In this document: piece after piece, positions 13,977-27,139 of the stretch | Layout of the letters: each line of letters opens with the position of its first letter | Numbering within the stretch: the first letter of the stretch is position 1 | DNA from: Glandiceps talaboti | Lineage: Eukaryota; Hemichordata; Enteropneusta; Spengelidae | DNA length: 64,000 nucleotides | Assembly: GCF_964340395.1 (NCBI RefSeq) | Contig: NC_135551.1 | Coordinates: 18,912,003-18,976,002 of the forward strand | Direction of reading: 5' to 3' | Program-made: the position numbers and the translations under genes | The notes under the pieces: generated by a model | The model's input: only the letters and a program-made list of their open reading frames with translations | Databases searched by the model: none | What the model was told of the DNA's origin: nothing

Positions 13977-15505
13977 CAACAGTCATAAACATAAATTGTA
14001 AATAAATGAAGAACACAGCACCTGGTCCATCAAATATCAATATTAACATTTCTAAACAATGAATATTGGAATAAATTCTTTCCATACATAAACATCAATC
14101 TCTTTCACATTCCTTAATATTTGTATACAGTGAGAACTAATTCCAGTTGTCATTGCATATGGTGATATTTGATTGATGTTGTGTACTACATTGTTCTGGG
14201 TATATTACTGATTCTTCATTTCATTGTTGTTTGTTTGTTTGTTTGTTTGTTTGTTTGTTGAAACGAATACAACCATATTAGCTTGCATGATACGCCCATA
14301 ACACTATTATAGAACAAAATCATGTCATATATAACTATACATTTAGCCCAAAGTGTATAAAGGTTGCTAGGCTTGGCGTGACAATACTGTCTAACCTACA
14401 TATATACATAACAGGAAATGACATTCTAATTCTGTGATACAACACAGCAAGTCTCTGGGTTGCTATACATTTTTGTATGACTGAATTTCAGAGGAAACTG
14501 CAAATAAACACAATTTCAAGTTGTCTAAGTTTTGCCCTTCACCTGTCTCCTTGTATCTCAACTTTGTTTCAAATAACAACACCTGTTACCTCAATTTAAT
14601 TCACACAGCCATGGCAACGTTGATTATTTATAGCTAGGCCATCATTATCTCATTCCATGAGATTTCACACATCATTCAATCACGTATAACATGACAGTAT
14701 AGACAGTAACTCTAATCTATTTACAAATTATCTTACAGTTTTTCCAAAAATTACAGTCTATATTCTATAAAGCATTGATTGATTTATGATTACTATTATA
14801 ATAATAATTGTAAATACTGAGTCATATCTGTAAGTTATGAACATAAATTTCAACAATAGCACGGCTATAATAAAAACCTTATAATGTAGTCTGAACACCA
14901 CTATGTGAACATGACAATACTATACAAATCCTTGAATTTATTTTGTCATTAATCACCGATAAAATCCATTCATTGCAAAGAACTGACTCAAGTTCACAAT
15001 AACACAATATATCTATCAAGTAAATCACTTTGTGTTTTGTCTGTTATAGCGATAGGTGTCCTAGACTGTCTGCCTGGTGGATCTCTAACTCCGCTACATA
15101 TGGATAGTGAACGAGTGTTGTGGTACATTTATATCACAGATCCAGCAAGTAGACAGTCTGTAGATGTCTGTGCTATATCTTGAACAGTAGAGAGACCTAT
15201 TAGTAGGTACACTGTATATCAAATGGATAGCACTGAGACATGACTATTAGGCTTGTCAATACTGTTTGCCTCAAGTGATACTTTGTGATAGATAGTGTAC
15301 ATGGCAAGTCCCTGGGCTACAAAATATGGTCCCTGGCAATCACAGGAGACAGGGCTAAATTGGTTACTTTGTTTACAACAAACATGACAGAAAAAATATA
15401 TATAAAAAGAAAAACAAACAAACAAACAAACAAACAAACAAACAAACAAAGAGAAAGAAATACATGTATGTCTACATGAATGTTCTCAATCATCTAGGTA
15501 TGAAG

Positions 15506-15605
15506 TTAATAACAAAGTAATTATAATCTATCCTACTGGACTTGCTGTTGTTTTGAATGGCAACAGCAAGTCCAGTAGGATGGATTGTAATTATTTCGTT
15601 ATTAA
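15506..15605. repeat. Long hairpin, 45-bp arms, unit 2
   Basis: This is the second copy of the hairpin, carried by the tandem duplication. Arms are 15506-15550 and 15561-15605 around the same TTTTGAATGG loop. I see no change between the two hairpins. Confidence 0.9.
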
Positions 15606-15607
15606 AG

Positions 15608-15643
<36 letters not shown>

Positions 15644-16522
15644 CAACAGTCATAAACATAAATTGTAAATAAATGAAGAACACAGCACCTGGTCCATCAA
15701 ATATCAATATTAACATTTCTAAACAATGAATATTGGAATAAATTCTTTCCATACATAAACATCAATCTCTTTCACATTCCTTAATATTTGTATACAGTGA
15801 GAACTAATTCCAGTTGTCATTGCATATGGTGATATTTGATTGATGTTGTGTACTACATTGTTCTGGGTATATTACTGATTCTTCATTTCATTGTTGTTTG
15901 TTTGTTTGTTTGTTTGTTTGTTTGTTGAAACGAATACAACCATATTAGCTTGCATGATACGCCCATAACACTATTATAGAACAAAATCATGTCATATATA
16001 ACTATACATTTAGCCCAAAGTGTATAAAGGTTGCTAGGCTTGGCGTGACAATACTGTCTAACCTACATATATACATAACAGGAAATGACATTCTAATTCT
16101 GTGATACAACACAGCAAGTCTCTGGGTTGCTATACATTTTTGTATGACTGAATTTCAGAGGAAACTGCAAATATACACAATTTCAAGTTGTCTAAGTTTT
16201 GCCCTTCACCTGTCTCCTTGTATCTCAACTTTTGTTACAAATAACAACACCTGTTACCTCAATATAATTCACACAGCCATGGCAAAGTTGATTATTTATA
16301 GCTAGGCCATCATTATCTCATTCCATGAGATTTCACACATTATTCAATCACGTATAACATGACAGTATAGACAGTAACTCTAATCTATTTACAAATTATC
16401 TTACAGTTTTTCCAAAAATTACAGTCTATTTTCTATAAAGCATTGATTGATGTATGATTACTATTATAATAATAATTGTAAATACTGAGTCATATCTGTA
16501 AGTTATGAACATAAATTTCAAC

Positions 16523-17699
16523 TCACACAGTAATTGAAATAAAATCTCTAATTATCACCGTCATTTTGACAGCATTTGTGGGGGGGGGCTATGACGAAAT
16601 GTATATTTTTGACTTCGACAGTTTTGACGATATGTCTGCAAATATTTGGGATTCAATTGTTAGTTTGTACAAGTTACAATTTTTACTAAAAATTTGTAAA
16701 AAGAGAGAGAGCTGGTGTTTGGGATTAATACATACATGTACATTTAGCCACAGCATTTAGCACAATGGGAGGAACATGTATTACTTGTAAAGTCAGACAT
16801 GTTGGTGTAAACTATATGTTTATTTTGACATGCCCTAGAGTTTAATCTCTCAAATTCCAGCTTACTATCTCTACTGAAGTACTTTGGTAATGTGGGACAC
16901 ATCAGCTATGTATTTGGCGATCCCATAACTCACAAGTACACATACTGCAGTTACTAATTTTATCCTTCTGGGATACTATCTTAACATACTGTTGATGTAT
17001 TGGGAGATTGATTTCCTTTCTGAAATACTTTCAGTGGTTTTCAAGTGTATGCTATGATTGGTTTCTTAAGTGAAATACTATGGACTAGTTTTCAATACAT
17101 ACATGGGACTTTGTATTGTGTGCTATAGTATGAAACCCATGCAGAGTGTCAATGACCTTTTCTCTGTACTGACTCAGCTGTGCAGTATTTCCTCTGTTTT
17201 CCTACCATTGTAAAATATCAGACTTTACAGGAATTCAATCCATCTTAATTTTTAGTTTGAACACAATTCATTTCATCATAAAATACACATGAATATAGTA
17301 CATGATGTATGTACTCAAATTACAAGTAATTCATTCGACTCTGAAGTGAAATGTATCTAGCATTTACTATAAATCTGTGTGTCTTTATTTTCAGTTAGAT
17401 CCTACTGTATTTTATAACACACATATACATACACCATTGACACTCAACGTATGGCTATCCTATCCTCTCCCAATCGATTCCCATTTTATTTGACATTAAA
17501 TCATTTATCTTAAATTGGCAAATTACGATGAAACTATAGCTGCATTAGCATACATTTGAAACCACTGAAACTATTATATTGCTAAGTACCTTGGGTTTTC
17601 TAGTTGTATTCTGCTGAAATTTGAATGAAGCCTACTGACATCAACCTAGTAAAGTTATGTTTTATGATTTACTGTGCAATAGTTTTAAACCCTGGATCA
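16523..17699. other. Non-genic stretch
   Basis: AT-rich sequence with a short G-run near 16580. A 64-codon open frame at 16566-16760 has no recognisable domain and no matching splice sites, so I do not call it. Confidence 0.4.
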
Positions 17700-17970
17700 C
17701 TTCTGCTCTATTCTATTCTATTCTATTCTATTCTATTCTATTCTACTCTCTTCTGTTCTTTTATATTCTATTCTATTCTATTCTATTCTATTCTATTCTA
17801 TTCTATTCTATTCTGTGCTATGCTATGATATGCTATGCTATTCTACTCTACTCTACTCTACTCTATGCTACACTACACTATTCTATTGTTCTATTCTATT
17901 CTATTCTATTCTATTCTATTCTATTCTATTCTATTCTATTCTATTCTATTCTATTCTATTCTATTCTATT
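17700..17970. repeat. (TTCTA)n pentanucleotide microsatellite
   Basis: About 270 bp of TTCTA repeats, interrupted by TGCTA and CTCTA variants at 17813-17875. The open frames here are pure repeat translation. Confidence 0.95.
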
Positions 17971-19232
17971 TTAACAGAAGTACAATAATATAACACACTT
18001 TGGGTATGGCGATCCAGAAAAAGAACCAGCGATGACATTTTCCATGTGTTTTTTTTTTTCCCATGGACAAAAGGAATCCCTAACTATACAACACAACACT
18101 AAGTCCTATACACATTCTTCCTACTACAATAACTAATTCCCTAATATTCATTGAATAGTGGGACGCCATAACAACTAATTCACTTCACAAACAATTTAGA
18201 CACAGGTTATTCACTTAAATGACTCTTGAATCAGAAATGTGTGCCCTACAACTGCTCAAATTACGGCAAATGTGACATTTTTATTTATACAAGCCATTAT
18301 CATTCAAGCCTTTCCATAAAATCAAAGTATTGTCAGCAATGTTTATCACACATCTCTGGAAATCTGCCAGGAAATATTTGTTGGGGGTTGATCAGCTGGG
18401 TAGCATACAGCCGGTGGATTTGAAAATATGCCATTAAGTTACTATGTATTATTTTACGTTAATACTAATGTTGAAGACAAATACCATTTTCATCGTATTA
18501 TAAAAACATATTAAAATTTCATATTAAAGCAAATGACTGTCGATGTTTTCGTAGTAACAAGTCTTATTTTAATAGATTTTTTAGACGTGTCGTCGATTGC
18601 TACTTCACGATCATTAAGATACCGTACTTAACGATTTGTTTGGAGATAGCCTGTCTAGGCATACTGAACGACGAACGTACTTATTACATCACGTTACATC
18701 ATATACATGCTCAAATCTGGTCAATTTCTTAAAACCATAACATGGGGGGGGGGGGGAATTATGAAATTTACAAGGACAGCTTGACCGCGTAGCGATAAAA
18801 GAAAGCAGATATAATAGAAACCACAATTTCAACTGATCCTACGCCGCGAGAGACCAGATCCAGACTACGAGACACAAGTTTGATCTCAGAAATTCTAGGT
18901 ACCTGTGAAGAGTTCGCTGTGGGCTTTTAAAGTGAAATATGCGTCGAAGCATCAAAATATGCGATAAGTGTTCGCATTTACATCTATTAGTATTACAAGG
19001 TGGATTTGGCAAAGTTTTTTACCATGTTGATAGCTGTGTACTGATCATCCGTTCTTTTGCTTGTTACACGTATGCCGGTGGCGTGTTTCAAGCCAATGAC
19101 TTACGCACGTACCTGTGTCAACACAGTTACTCGCTAGCGCTGTGAACTGAACTGGACCGGAGTGAACGCTAATTTACCGTTAGTTCTACGACGATCTACA
19201 CGACACCTGTTCATAGTTACGGCACATATAAC

Positions 19233-19260
19233 TTCTGATCAGTTTTAAAACTGATCAGAA
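19233..19260. repeat. Perfect 28-bp palindrome
   Basis: The left half TTCTGATCAGTTTT is followed directly by its exact reverse complement. It lies about 140 bp left of the proposed minus-strand ATG at 19399, inside the proposed first intron. Confidence 0.95.
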
Positions 19261-19348
19261 AAACGGACAAGTTGGTTCGAAATATGACAATCTGTTATCT
19301 CGGTAGTCGATATTTTCAACAGGTCTTTAGGAAAGCAGAAAACTTTAC

Positions 19349-19399
19349 CTTTCTTCCAACCGGCACTGCAACACCCGTTTCCACTCGAGCCTCCGCCAT
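19349..19399 (-). CDS. Probable first coding exon, protein unknown
   Basis: On the minus strand an ATG at 19399 sits in the context CAAGATGGCGG, the YY1-like motif common around animal start codons. It opens a 17-codon exon, MAEARVETGVAVPVGRK, ending exactly at an AAG/GTAAAG donor (19349/19348). Surrounding DNA is richer in CpG than most of the window, as expected near a promoter. The rest of the gene would lie to the left, below 19.3 kb, but I could not recognise any later exon, and the product cannot be named. The call rests on start context plus splice donor only and could be coincidental. Confidence 0.4.
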
Positions 19400-19599
19400 C
19401 TTGAATATCCCAATAGCCGGGGGGAATAGTCGATGTTCAATTTCTTATTTATTTTTTATGAACTGTAAATACTTGAGGAATTTTTGTCCCGGAAATGTGA
19501 TTGCATATACCAGCGATATTATAAAGAGTGTATTCTGAGATCTGATTGGTATGAAATTTTCAAATAACAGCCAAGTAATACATCACTTAATAGTAATTT

Positions 19600-21765
19600 C
19601 TTGTTATATTTATTGCAGGCGTGTACCCCCGAATCTATTCCGGCCGACAGTGGCGGAGGAGGAGTCAAGCCAGGACTTTAAAGAATGGGCAAGCAAAGCG
19701 TTTCCTGTGAATGGTGTGGGTGTGGCAACTTGGGTTGCAGCGGACAATCACCTTCGCGAGGACTCTTGCGTTGCAGCCTGACCCATCTTTGGACACGATA
19801 GTTGCCCGCTGACTCACACGGATATGCTATAGGCCATGTTACTAAATAGGCATTTTAAACACAAGCTTTAACAGAATACAGGTGTGTGCAGCTTAGAGCG
19901 AAGATGACCTTGCATTTTATTTCCGAACTGATGCCCCTCCCCTACCCCCCCCCCCAAAAAAATATAGAAATTAATTTTAATTTTAGCTATGTTGCGAATA
20001 TCTTGTGTCAGCAAAAACAACTGACACAAGGCCGTCAATCCGTATTAATCTACGTGGAGCGGAAAGCAGATACTCGTGCCAGTTCTTGGGACACCACTAA
20101 AACTGTGGGGAGCTTTCGAAACTTATAGTATCACTGTACAGTAACAAACTTTTATTTTGATCGCTTAAACAGCTGTATTTTGTGTTGTTGGTAATGACAT
20201 AAATGCACAAAAGTTTGAGAAATATCGAGAATTTACTCACAAGAAATTGCCCACACTATATGGGAGAGCCTTACGTACACCTAGACCGTTAACAGTTGGG
20301 TGGGGGGGGGGCAGTTTTAAGCCGCTTGGGCCTAACAATCGTTTTGGACTGCCATCCCTATTACGTTACGTGAGATGGGTAGATGATTTTGTAAATAATG
20401 TAGTAATTTCAAAGCCTAAATGATGATACGCCATGACGAATATTTCAACAACTATATCTCCAATGATCACCGACCCGTTTACATTGTATATGTTTACTGT
20501 CACTTGACACTTCTTTAATGAGGTCTTCCAGTACGCGTTCTTGGTACCAAAAACAAAGATCGCCACTGTAATATTAAAATAGTTCGACTATTTTCCTGGT
20601 GACGTATTTGTTTTGATGTTGTTATTTGTTCACGAATTTTGTGAACTGGCATTAAATAAATTCTACTGATTTATTATTGATTTGCGTCATTCTTACTGAT
20701 TTTCAATATTTTACCAGGGACGTATAAACACATATATACGTCCCTGATTTTATTTATTAGTTTGGGTCGCAAACATAGCACACATTATCCTCGGAATTGT
20801 GGTTACCAATGCAGTTATACACGAGAGAAATACACAATCACGTCAGCTTGGCTGCTTGGCTACGAGAGATGCCGCATACGTGGTTTCGTCAGGGATTTTC
20901 GAGGAGAAAATATTTTTAGCATCTTTTCAAGTATTGAAATAACTGCTCTGTTTATCTTATATCACCATGGTAACGACCAGACGTACATTGTTAGATTAAA
21001 ATTAGCGATCAAAACGCCGTTGTCTGTAAACAGACGACTCAATTCTCTTCTCGGTGTGTTTAATTCAGTCTGTTGCACCCCCTGGGCTGCACCAGCTCTG
21101 TTCACACAAATGTTGACTCGAGGGGCGTATTTTACAGTGTCCAAAGAGATCTTGTATTGTTGTTTTTATACAACGACGATATTTCTAATAGCCATGTACA
21201 GACTTGTTCACTTAAAGTCTTGGATAACTCGCGATCGGGGTATTGCGATGAAATAATACACCATCGATGGAACAATACAAGAAATCGTGACTCAAAACTT
21301 TGAAATGTGGTCGAACGGAAATCAACATTACCACGGGTATTTGCGTTATGCTAATTTACACATTGCCACGGGTATTTATGTTAATTTGTGCATTTCGCCA
21401 TACTTCCTTGCACAGATATTATATATATATTATCTGGATGACTGGTCTGGAACTCGCTACATTTAATGTGCGAAGTAATATTACATGATGCAAAATAGCA
21501 GAATACTATTATTGTAATTGATGTGTGCATTACAAAATGCCACGCTGTAAAAATATTGATATCAGGGGATTAAAATTATAAATATTGTTACAATATACAT
21601 CGTAAAATGTTACTCTAATAAAATCAAACGTTTTAAATAAATTCGTCATATTTTCAGGAAAACAAATTTTAAGGCAAATAAAGCACTTCACAATAAAAGT
21701 TGTTTTTTATGTCAAAAATGTGATGAATGTTGATGCTTTATTCCGCAGCATTCTCCCTCCTCCTC
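19600..21765. other. CpG-richer non-genic stretch
   Basis: Probable promoter-proximal and upstream DNA of the minus-strand exon at 19399. It contains homopolymer C and G runs (19940s, 20300s) and a 12-bp-arm hairpin (CAGGGACGTATA at 20715-20726, complement at 20735-20746). The 164-codon open frame at 20762-21256 has no recognisable domain, so I leave it uncalled. Confidence 0.4.
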
Positions 21766-21772
21766 CTTCTCC

Positions 21773-21811
<39 letters not shown>

Positions 21812-21828
21812 CCACCACCACCACCACC

Positions 21829-21862
<34 letters not shown>

Positions 21863-21960
21863 TCAACAACAACAACAATAACAACAACATCGCCCCCACG
21901 TGCACCACCACCACCACCACCACCACCACCACCATCACCACCACCACCACCACCACCACC

Positions 21961-21991
<31 letters not shown>

Positions 21992-22022
21992 CCATCACCA
22001 CGTCCACCACCATCATCAACAA
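21766..22022. repeat. (ATC)n / (ACC)n / (AAC)n trinucleotide tract
   Basis: About 255 bp of blocks of ATC, ACC and AAC repeats with one unique interruption near 21890-21905. Open frames on both strands are low-complexity only. Confidence 0.95.
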
Positions 22023-23487
22023 CAGAGGTTTGGCGTCATCATGACGTCATCGCCGTTACCTTAATCTTTTCCCGGCTGTTGTTTTGCTCAAAACACTTTC
22101 GTTGAGTCAAATGTAAATGTTTTGAGACTAATTTTGGCAAAAAGACAGCAACGATAGAAAACTCGTCGCGTATGGGTCAACAAAACAACTTGATAATGTT
22201 TACAACAACTGTTTCCTTAATTTGTTGTTCCATTTACCCTCTTTTCGGAAATGGCGTTTTAATAATGTTACGTCGATAAACGTTTGTGAATATTTTATAC
22301 AAACCAACGTACAGAAAGGCTTGTCCAAGCTGAACCAGCCCTCTGAGACTAAAATATGTACACATACGTTGTATGTTATTATCATCACTTTTATTATAAT
22401 AATTATTATTACTGTTAATATTTTTTTTAGTATTACCGAATCTAATATTCGACAATGGGTAAAAAGGCATACAAATCACGAAAAGAAGTACTAGGCCTGA
22501 TTTATTTCATATACTCGAATACGGATCGAGAACCTTCGATTTTAACGATTCCTTGTCCGCAAAAAAGAGACATTAGATTTACCAATATTCTGGACACTTC
22601 CGTTGTGTAGATCGTGTATCAGAGTATTATGTGCACTTCATTGAAGACGTTCCCGCGAAAAAATGTGCCAATGAGATATATATATATATTATATATATAT
22701 ATATATATACATATGTTGAAACGTGTGATCTTGGATGTTTCAAGGAGTAGGAGTGTCGACACCTGAATGTCTGAAAGACTAAAAAAAAACACCCTATCTG
22801 TGAAAATGAAACGAACGATTAGATGGATTGAAGACGGACGGATGTACTAATAAAATAACAGGCATAGTATTTTAATCATCATTCAGAAAATCGTCAATAC
22901 ATGTACAGTGAGAATTTATGATCTTCCTCATATTTCTAATTTAAGTGTCCTCTAAATTCGAGGATTTCTAAGCTAAGCCAACAGCAAATGAAATGAAACG
23001 TTTAAACACTTCGTGTACCTCGAACCATGAAATACCTTATCGCCAAATTTCTCACAAGACAACATTTTATCAAGAGACAGGATCTAAGCCTTGGCGACTC
23101 TTACACCCAGTATAATCATAGAGGGCGCACTTCGGTAAAATCAAAGGTGCCGTACCTGTTACCAGAAATAGCCACTCTCTGTTGTCCGTAACTACCAAAG
23201 ATATTTACAATATTATTCTTGCAGTAGAAAATAACACATTTAAGCAAATTCAACATTTTATTATTTATTTTATCTTAGTGGGTTTTTATGTCAAGCCTGG
23301 GAATGGTGTTATCCACTCGCCACTGTTACCACAAGTAAACAAGTGGATTGTAACCAAATTAATTACGGTAAGGTTTTTAATATTTGGATGGGGAATCAAC
23401 AGAACCATGCGTAGACTGGAGATGGCGTAGTGATTATTTGTGTTCCCCCAAAAATGACATGTAAAATGACAAATTTTTGCCCAATTA

Positions 23488-23526
<39 letters not shown>

Positions 23527-24375
23527 AAAATACAAAAAATGCAAATGTCCAATTCATTGTATAGAATAGCAATTGTAATTCTTTGCTTGAATTCGTTCAT
23601 CAAATATTATAACATCGTTGGTTCTGTCGCAAGAAAATCACATTGGCTAACTCTGTAATTTCGCGTCTTTCGACCGCAAGGGGGCGGGATTCAATGTAAA
23701 CTCTGATTCTTGGTAATTTACTTACAGTGTCTAATATGCACGTATTGCTAAATGGACCCATAGTTTAATGTTTTCCAAATAGCTATAGATACAATTGTCC
23801 ATTCTGTACTCAGTTCCGCGTTGAAGTAATTCTCCTTGTGTCTGTGTCATGACCGGATCTACAGACCCCTCATGAATGGGAACATAAAGAATAAAAATTC
23901 AATTGAAACAGATAGATTCCGTGACATTATCGACAACTCCTATTCACATGCACCCTCACTCCTCTTTATATTACAGGCCTGTCTTCATCGTTTCAATTTC
24001 CCTATACGGGCATGACGGAAGTACTTTTGATACAAACACATGGAAAAAACCGTGTACACATATTCAAAAACGAGTCTACTACTTTGTGCGAAAAGTATTT
24101 GTTGTTATAAATGCCCAAGGGGACTTAAAAGTGAAAGAAGGAAATGCAACGTGTTAATCTGTCACACACAGTGTTTAAATTTGTTGTTCACTTTCACGTT
24201 TTAAGGTAATTATTGTGCCCAATCTCTTTTATGTTTTCTCCTGCGTTCACCCGACTATTCGCAATCGAATGATTCATCACTCACTCAGATCCCCATGTCT
24301 TTATTTCACACAATGCAAAAGTACACAGTTGTGTTTTTGAAATAAAATTATTTTATTCAATAAAGAATGTTCTAA

Positions 24376-24443
<68 letters not shown>

Positions 24444-25145
24444 CCCGGAGAGTTGAGCAAGTCTAGTCTATGCATGATCCCACGTGGTAGAGGGCGCGAT
24501 TGACGGAAAGATTGTGGAGAAAACAAGTAAGGTATTGGCTTGGTTTTTACTGTATCAAAAAAACGTACAGGGAAATCAACCTTATTACCTCAGATTTGCT
24601 AAAAAGCAACTATGAAAACAATAACTTAGAGGAACATCTGTAAAAATTACAGCTAAAACGATGTTAGCTTGGTGTTTCAATCATGATGTGACATTTTCAT
24701 TCAGACAACTTCTAATGCAAAAGAAACAATTACATAGGTGCCGCGCACAGTGAGGTGTAGAAGTAGAGTCATGTTAATATGTTGATTATCAGTTAGATGT
24801 GTAATGTTTTTCATTACAAGTCTGTTTTTACGTTACTGTAAAAGAATAGCTATGCCTATCAGTTTTATTAATGTGATTGGGCAAATGATCCTGCTGTGTT
24901 TATTGTGTCTCTGTTATATATTCTAGAGTTCAAATGTGTATATCTTTGTGTCAAAACGTAATGTACCATGAGTGAAACACCAAGCCAACATCATTTTAGC
25001 TATAAGTTTTAGTTACCCCCATTGTTACATGACGTACACCTATTATTAAATTATTCTGCAACCATGTTGATGTTGATTAAAATTAGCATTGTTATCCTTT
25101 TCCAAGATCATTGATGACGTCATTCCTATATAGCTAGTAGGGTAA
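22023..25145. other. Non-genic stretch with short microsatellites
   Basis: Contains (TA)n at about 22678-22709, (GTT)n at about 23488-23526 and (CAA)n at about 24377-24441. Two similar words, AGCTTGGTGTTTCA near 24666 and its reverse complement near 24974, bracket about 310 bp and may mark a small inverted element. No exon is supported. Confidence 0.4.
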
Positions 25146-25302
25146 AAACACACACACACACACACACACATACACACACACGCACTCACACACGCACACA
25201 CGCACACACACATACATACACACACATACACACACGCACACACACACACATACACACACACACACACACATACACACACATACACACACGCACACACACA
25301 CA

Positions 25303-25346
<44 letters not shown>

Positions 25347-25493
25347 CATACATACATACATACATACATACATACATACATACATACATACATACATACA
25401 TACATACATACATACATAAATACATACATACATACATACATACATACATACATACATACATACATACATACATACATACACACACAGACGCAC
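25146..25493. repeat. (CA)n, (CGCA)n and (CATA)n compound microsatellite
   Basis: CA-rich repeats grade into (GCAC)n at about 25300-25332 and then (CATA)n to about 25485. Open frames here are repeat translation. Confidence 0.95.
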
Positions 25494-25537
25494 CCAAACA
25501 CACTAACACTCACATATTTATTTTACCTGTTTGATGA

Positions 25538-25538
25538 A

Positions 25539-25622
<84 letters not shown>

Positions 25623-25792
25623 TTCATTTATGTATGTATGTATGTATGTATGTATGTATGTATGTATGTATGTATGTATGTATGTATGTATGTATGTATG
25701 TATGTATGTATGTATGTATGTATGTATGTATGTATGTATGTATGTATGTATGTATGTATGTATGTATGTATGTATGTATGTATGTATGTATT
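25538..25792. repeat. (ACTT)n followed by (TATG)n
   Basis: (ACTT)n covers about 25538-25621 and (TATG)n about 25628-25790. The TATG block abuts the end of the minus-strand LINE fragment that follows, so it probably grew from the tetranucleotide tail of that element. Confidence 0.95.
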
Positions 25793-25794
25793 AA

Positions 25795-26306
<512 letters not shown>

Positions 26307-26393
26307 CTCGGTGAGTATCAATCTGCTAAGACAGTGCTCTATACCGCAGTGGCAGAGCGTAATAGTTTTGGTAGTACTGGAACTCTTTCTTGG

Positions 26394-26434
26394 GTGTAAC
26401 TCGGAGTTTCACGCATATTGCGATCATCAGACAC
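26394..26434 (-). ncRNA. Hammerhead ribozyme motif (Penelope-type, minimal)
   Basis: The minus strand reads GTGT, CUGAUGA (26430-26424), stem II CGCA-AUA-UGCG, GAAA (26410-26407), then a very short stem III (ACUC/GAGU around a single C). The cleavage triplet GUU (26400-26398) is followed by ACAC, which pairs with the leading GUGU as stem I. All core nucleotides of a type I hammerhead are present. Such minimal hammerheads with tiny stem III are known from the terminal repeats of Penelope-like elements and from retrozymes. The flanking (TA)n blocks suggest the insertion context. Self-cleavage is inferred, and motifs like this often work as dimers. Confidence 0.75.
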
Positions 26435-26438
26435 TCTA

Positions 26439-26484
<46 letters not shown>

Positions 26485-27139
26485 ACATCATAAATAATGT
26501 AATAATTTCATCACGTTTGAAAAAATAACTTTGACGAAGCACTCCCACCACGTAACTTGTTATGTTTCCATCATTAAGGTTAGCCTATTCTTGACTTGAC
26601 ATTGTCAATTGTACAAATGTACCACATATCGCTCTGTATCCTAACCAAAAAAATCAGATTTCATATAGACGTGGGCAGTAACTTTCCTCCCACGTAGCAA
26701 CCAGTACTAGTTTGAAAGATGATAGTGTAACCAGTTCGGATTATCAGTTTTTACGTAGCAATATGTGTAGGCACAGCTTTAGTTCTGATAATACGTGAAA
26801 GGGGATTTTCTACATAACTTTTCGACAAAACACAACAGCATACCGTATTAAAGAAGAGTGGCGATACGGTATTCTGCACATAAGACATCACACCGTACCG
26901 TCACGTTTGTGGATTACCGCGTTCAGTCTTTGCTCTCAGAGCTAGCTAGCCAGGACGGATGTGTTGTAACATAAATACTAACAACTTAGAGGGTCTTACT
27001 CGTCAAAATCTTCCTGTGCTTAGGCGTGGTTTGACCTTTAGTGACCTTAAAACAAACCTACACTCTCTTCCACTTCCAGTGGCTTTCTTTCGGACCCGTG
27101 ACTTTCCTTCGTTTTAATCCCCGTCAAATCAGATCTACC

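Larger units (their letters stand above)
13179..16522. repeat. Recent 1.67-kb tandem duplication, two units
   Basis: Unit 1 (13179-14853) and unit 2 (14854-about 16522) are near-identical. The junction reads ATTTCAACAATAGCACGG. Differences are mostly in microsatellite length: the (CAAA)n tract near 13740 is longer than its partner near 15413, and (GAAA)n tracts differ slightly. There are also a few substitutions. The unit contains (AAAC)n, (GAAA)n and (GTTT)n tracts and a long hairpin. Open frames of 131 and 64 residues within it are repeat-driven and not regarded as genes. Confidence 0.95.

Noticed and set aside
13610-14005. 131-codon open frame repeated in the duplicated unit
   Set aside because: It spans (AAAC)n and the hairpin, and the copy in unit 2 is broken by microsatellite length change, so it is not maintained.
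20762-21256. 164-codon plus-strand open frame
   Set aside because: No recognisable domain, no splice evidence, and a composition no different from nearby non-genic DNA.
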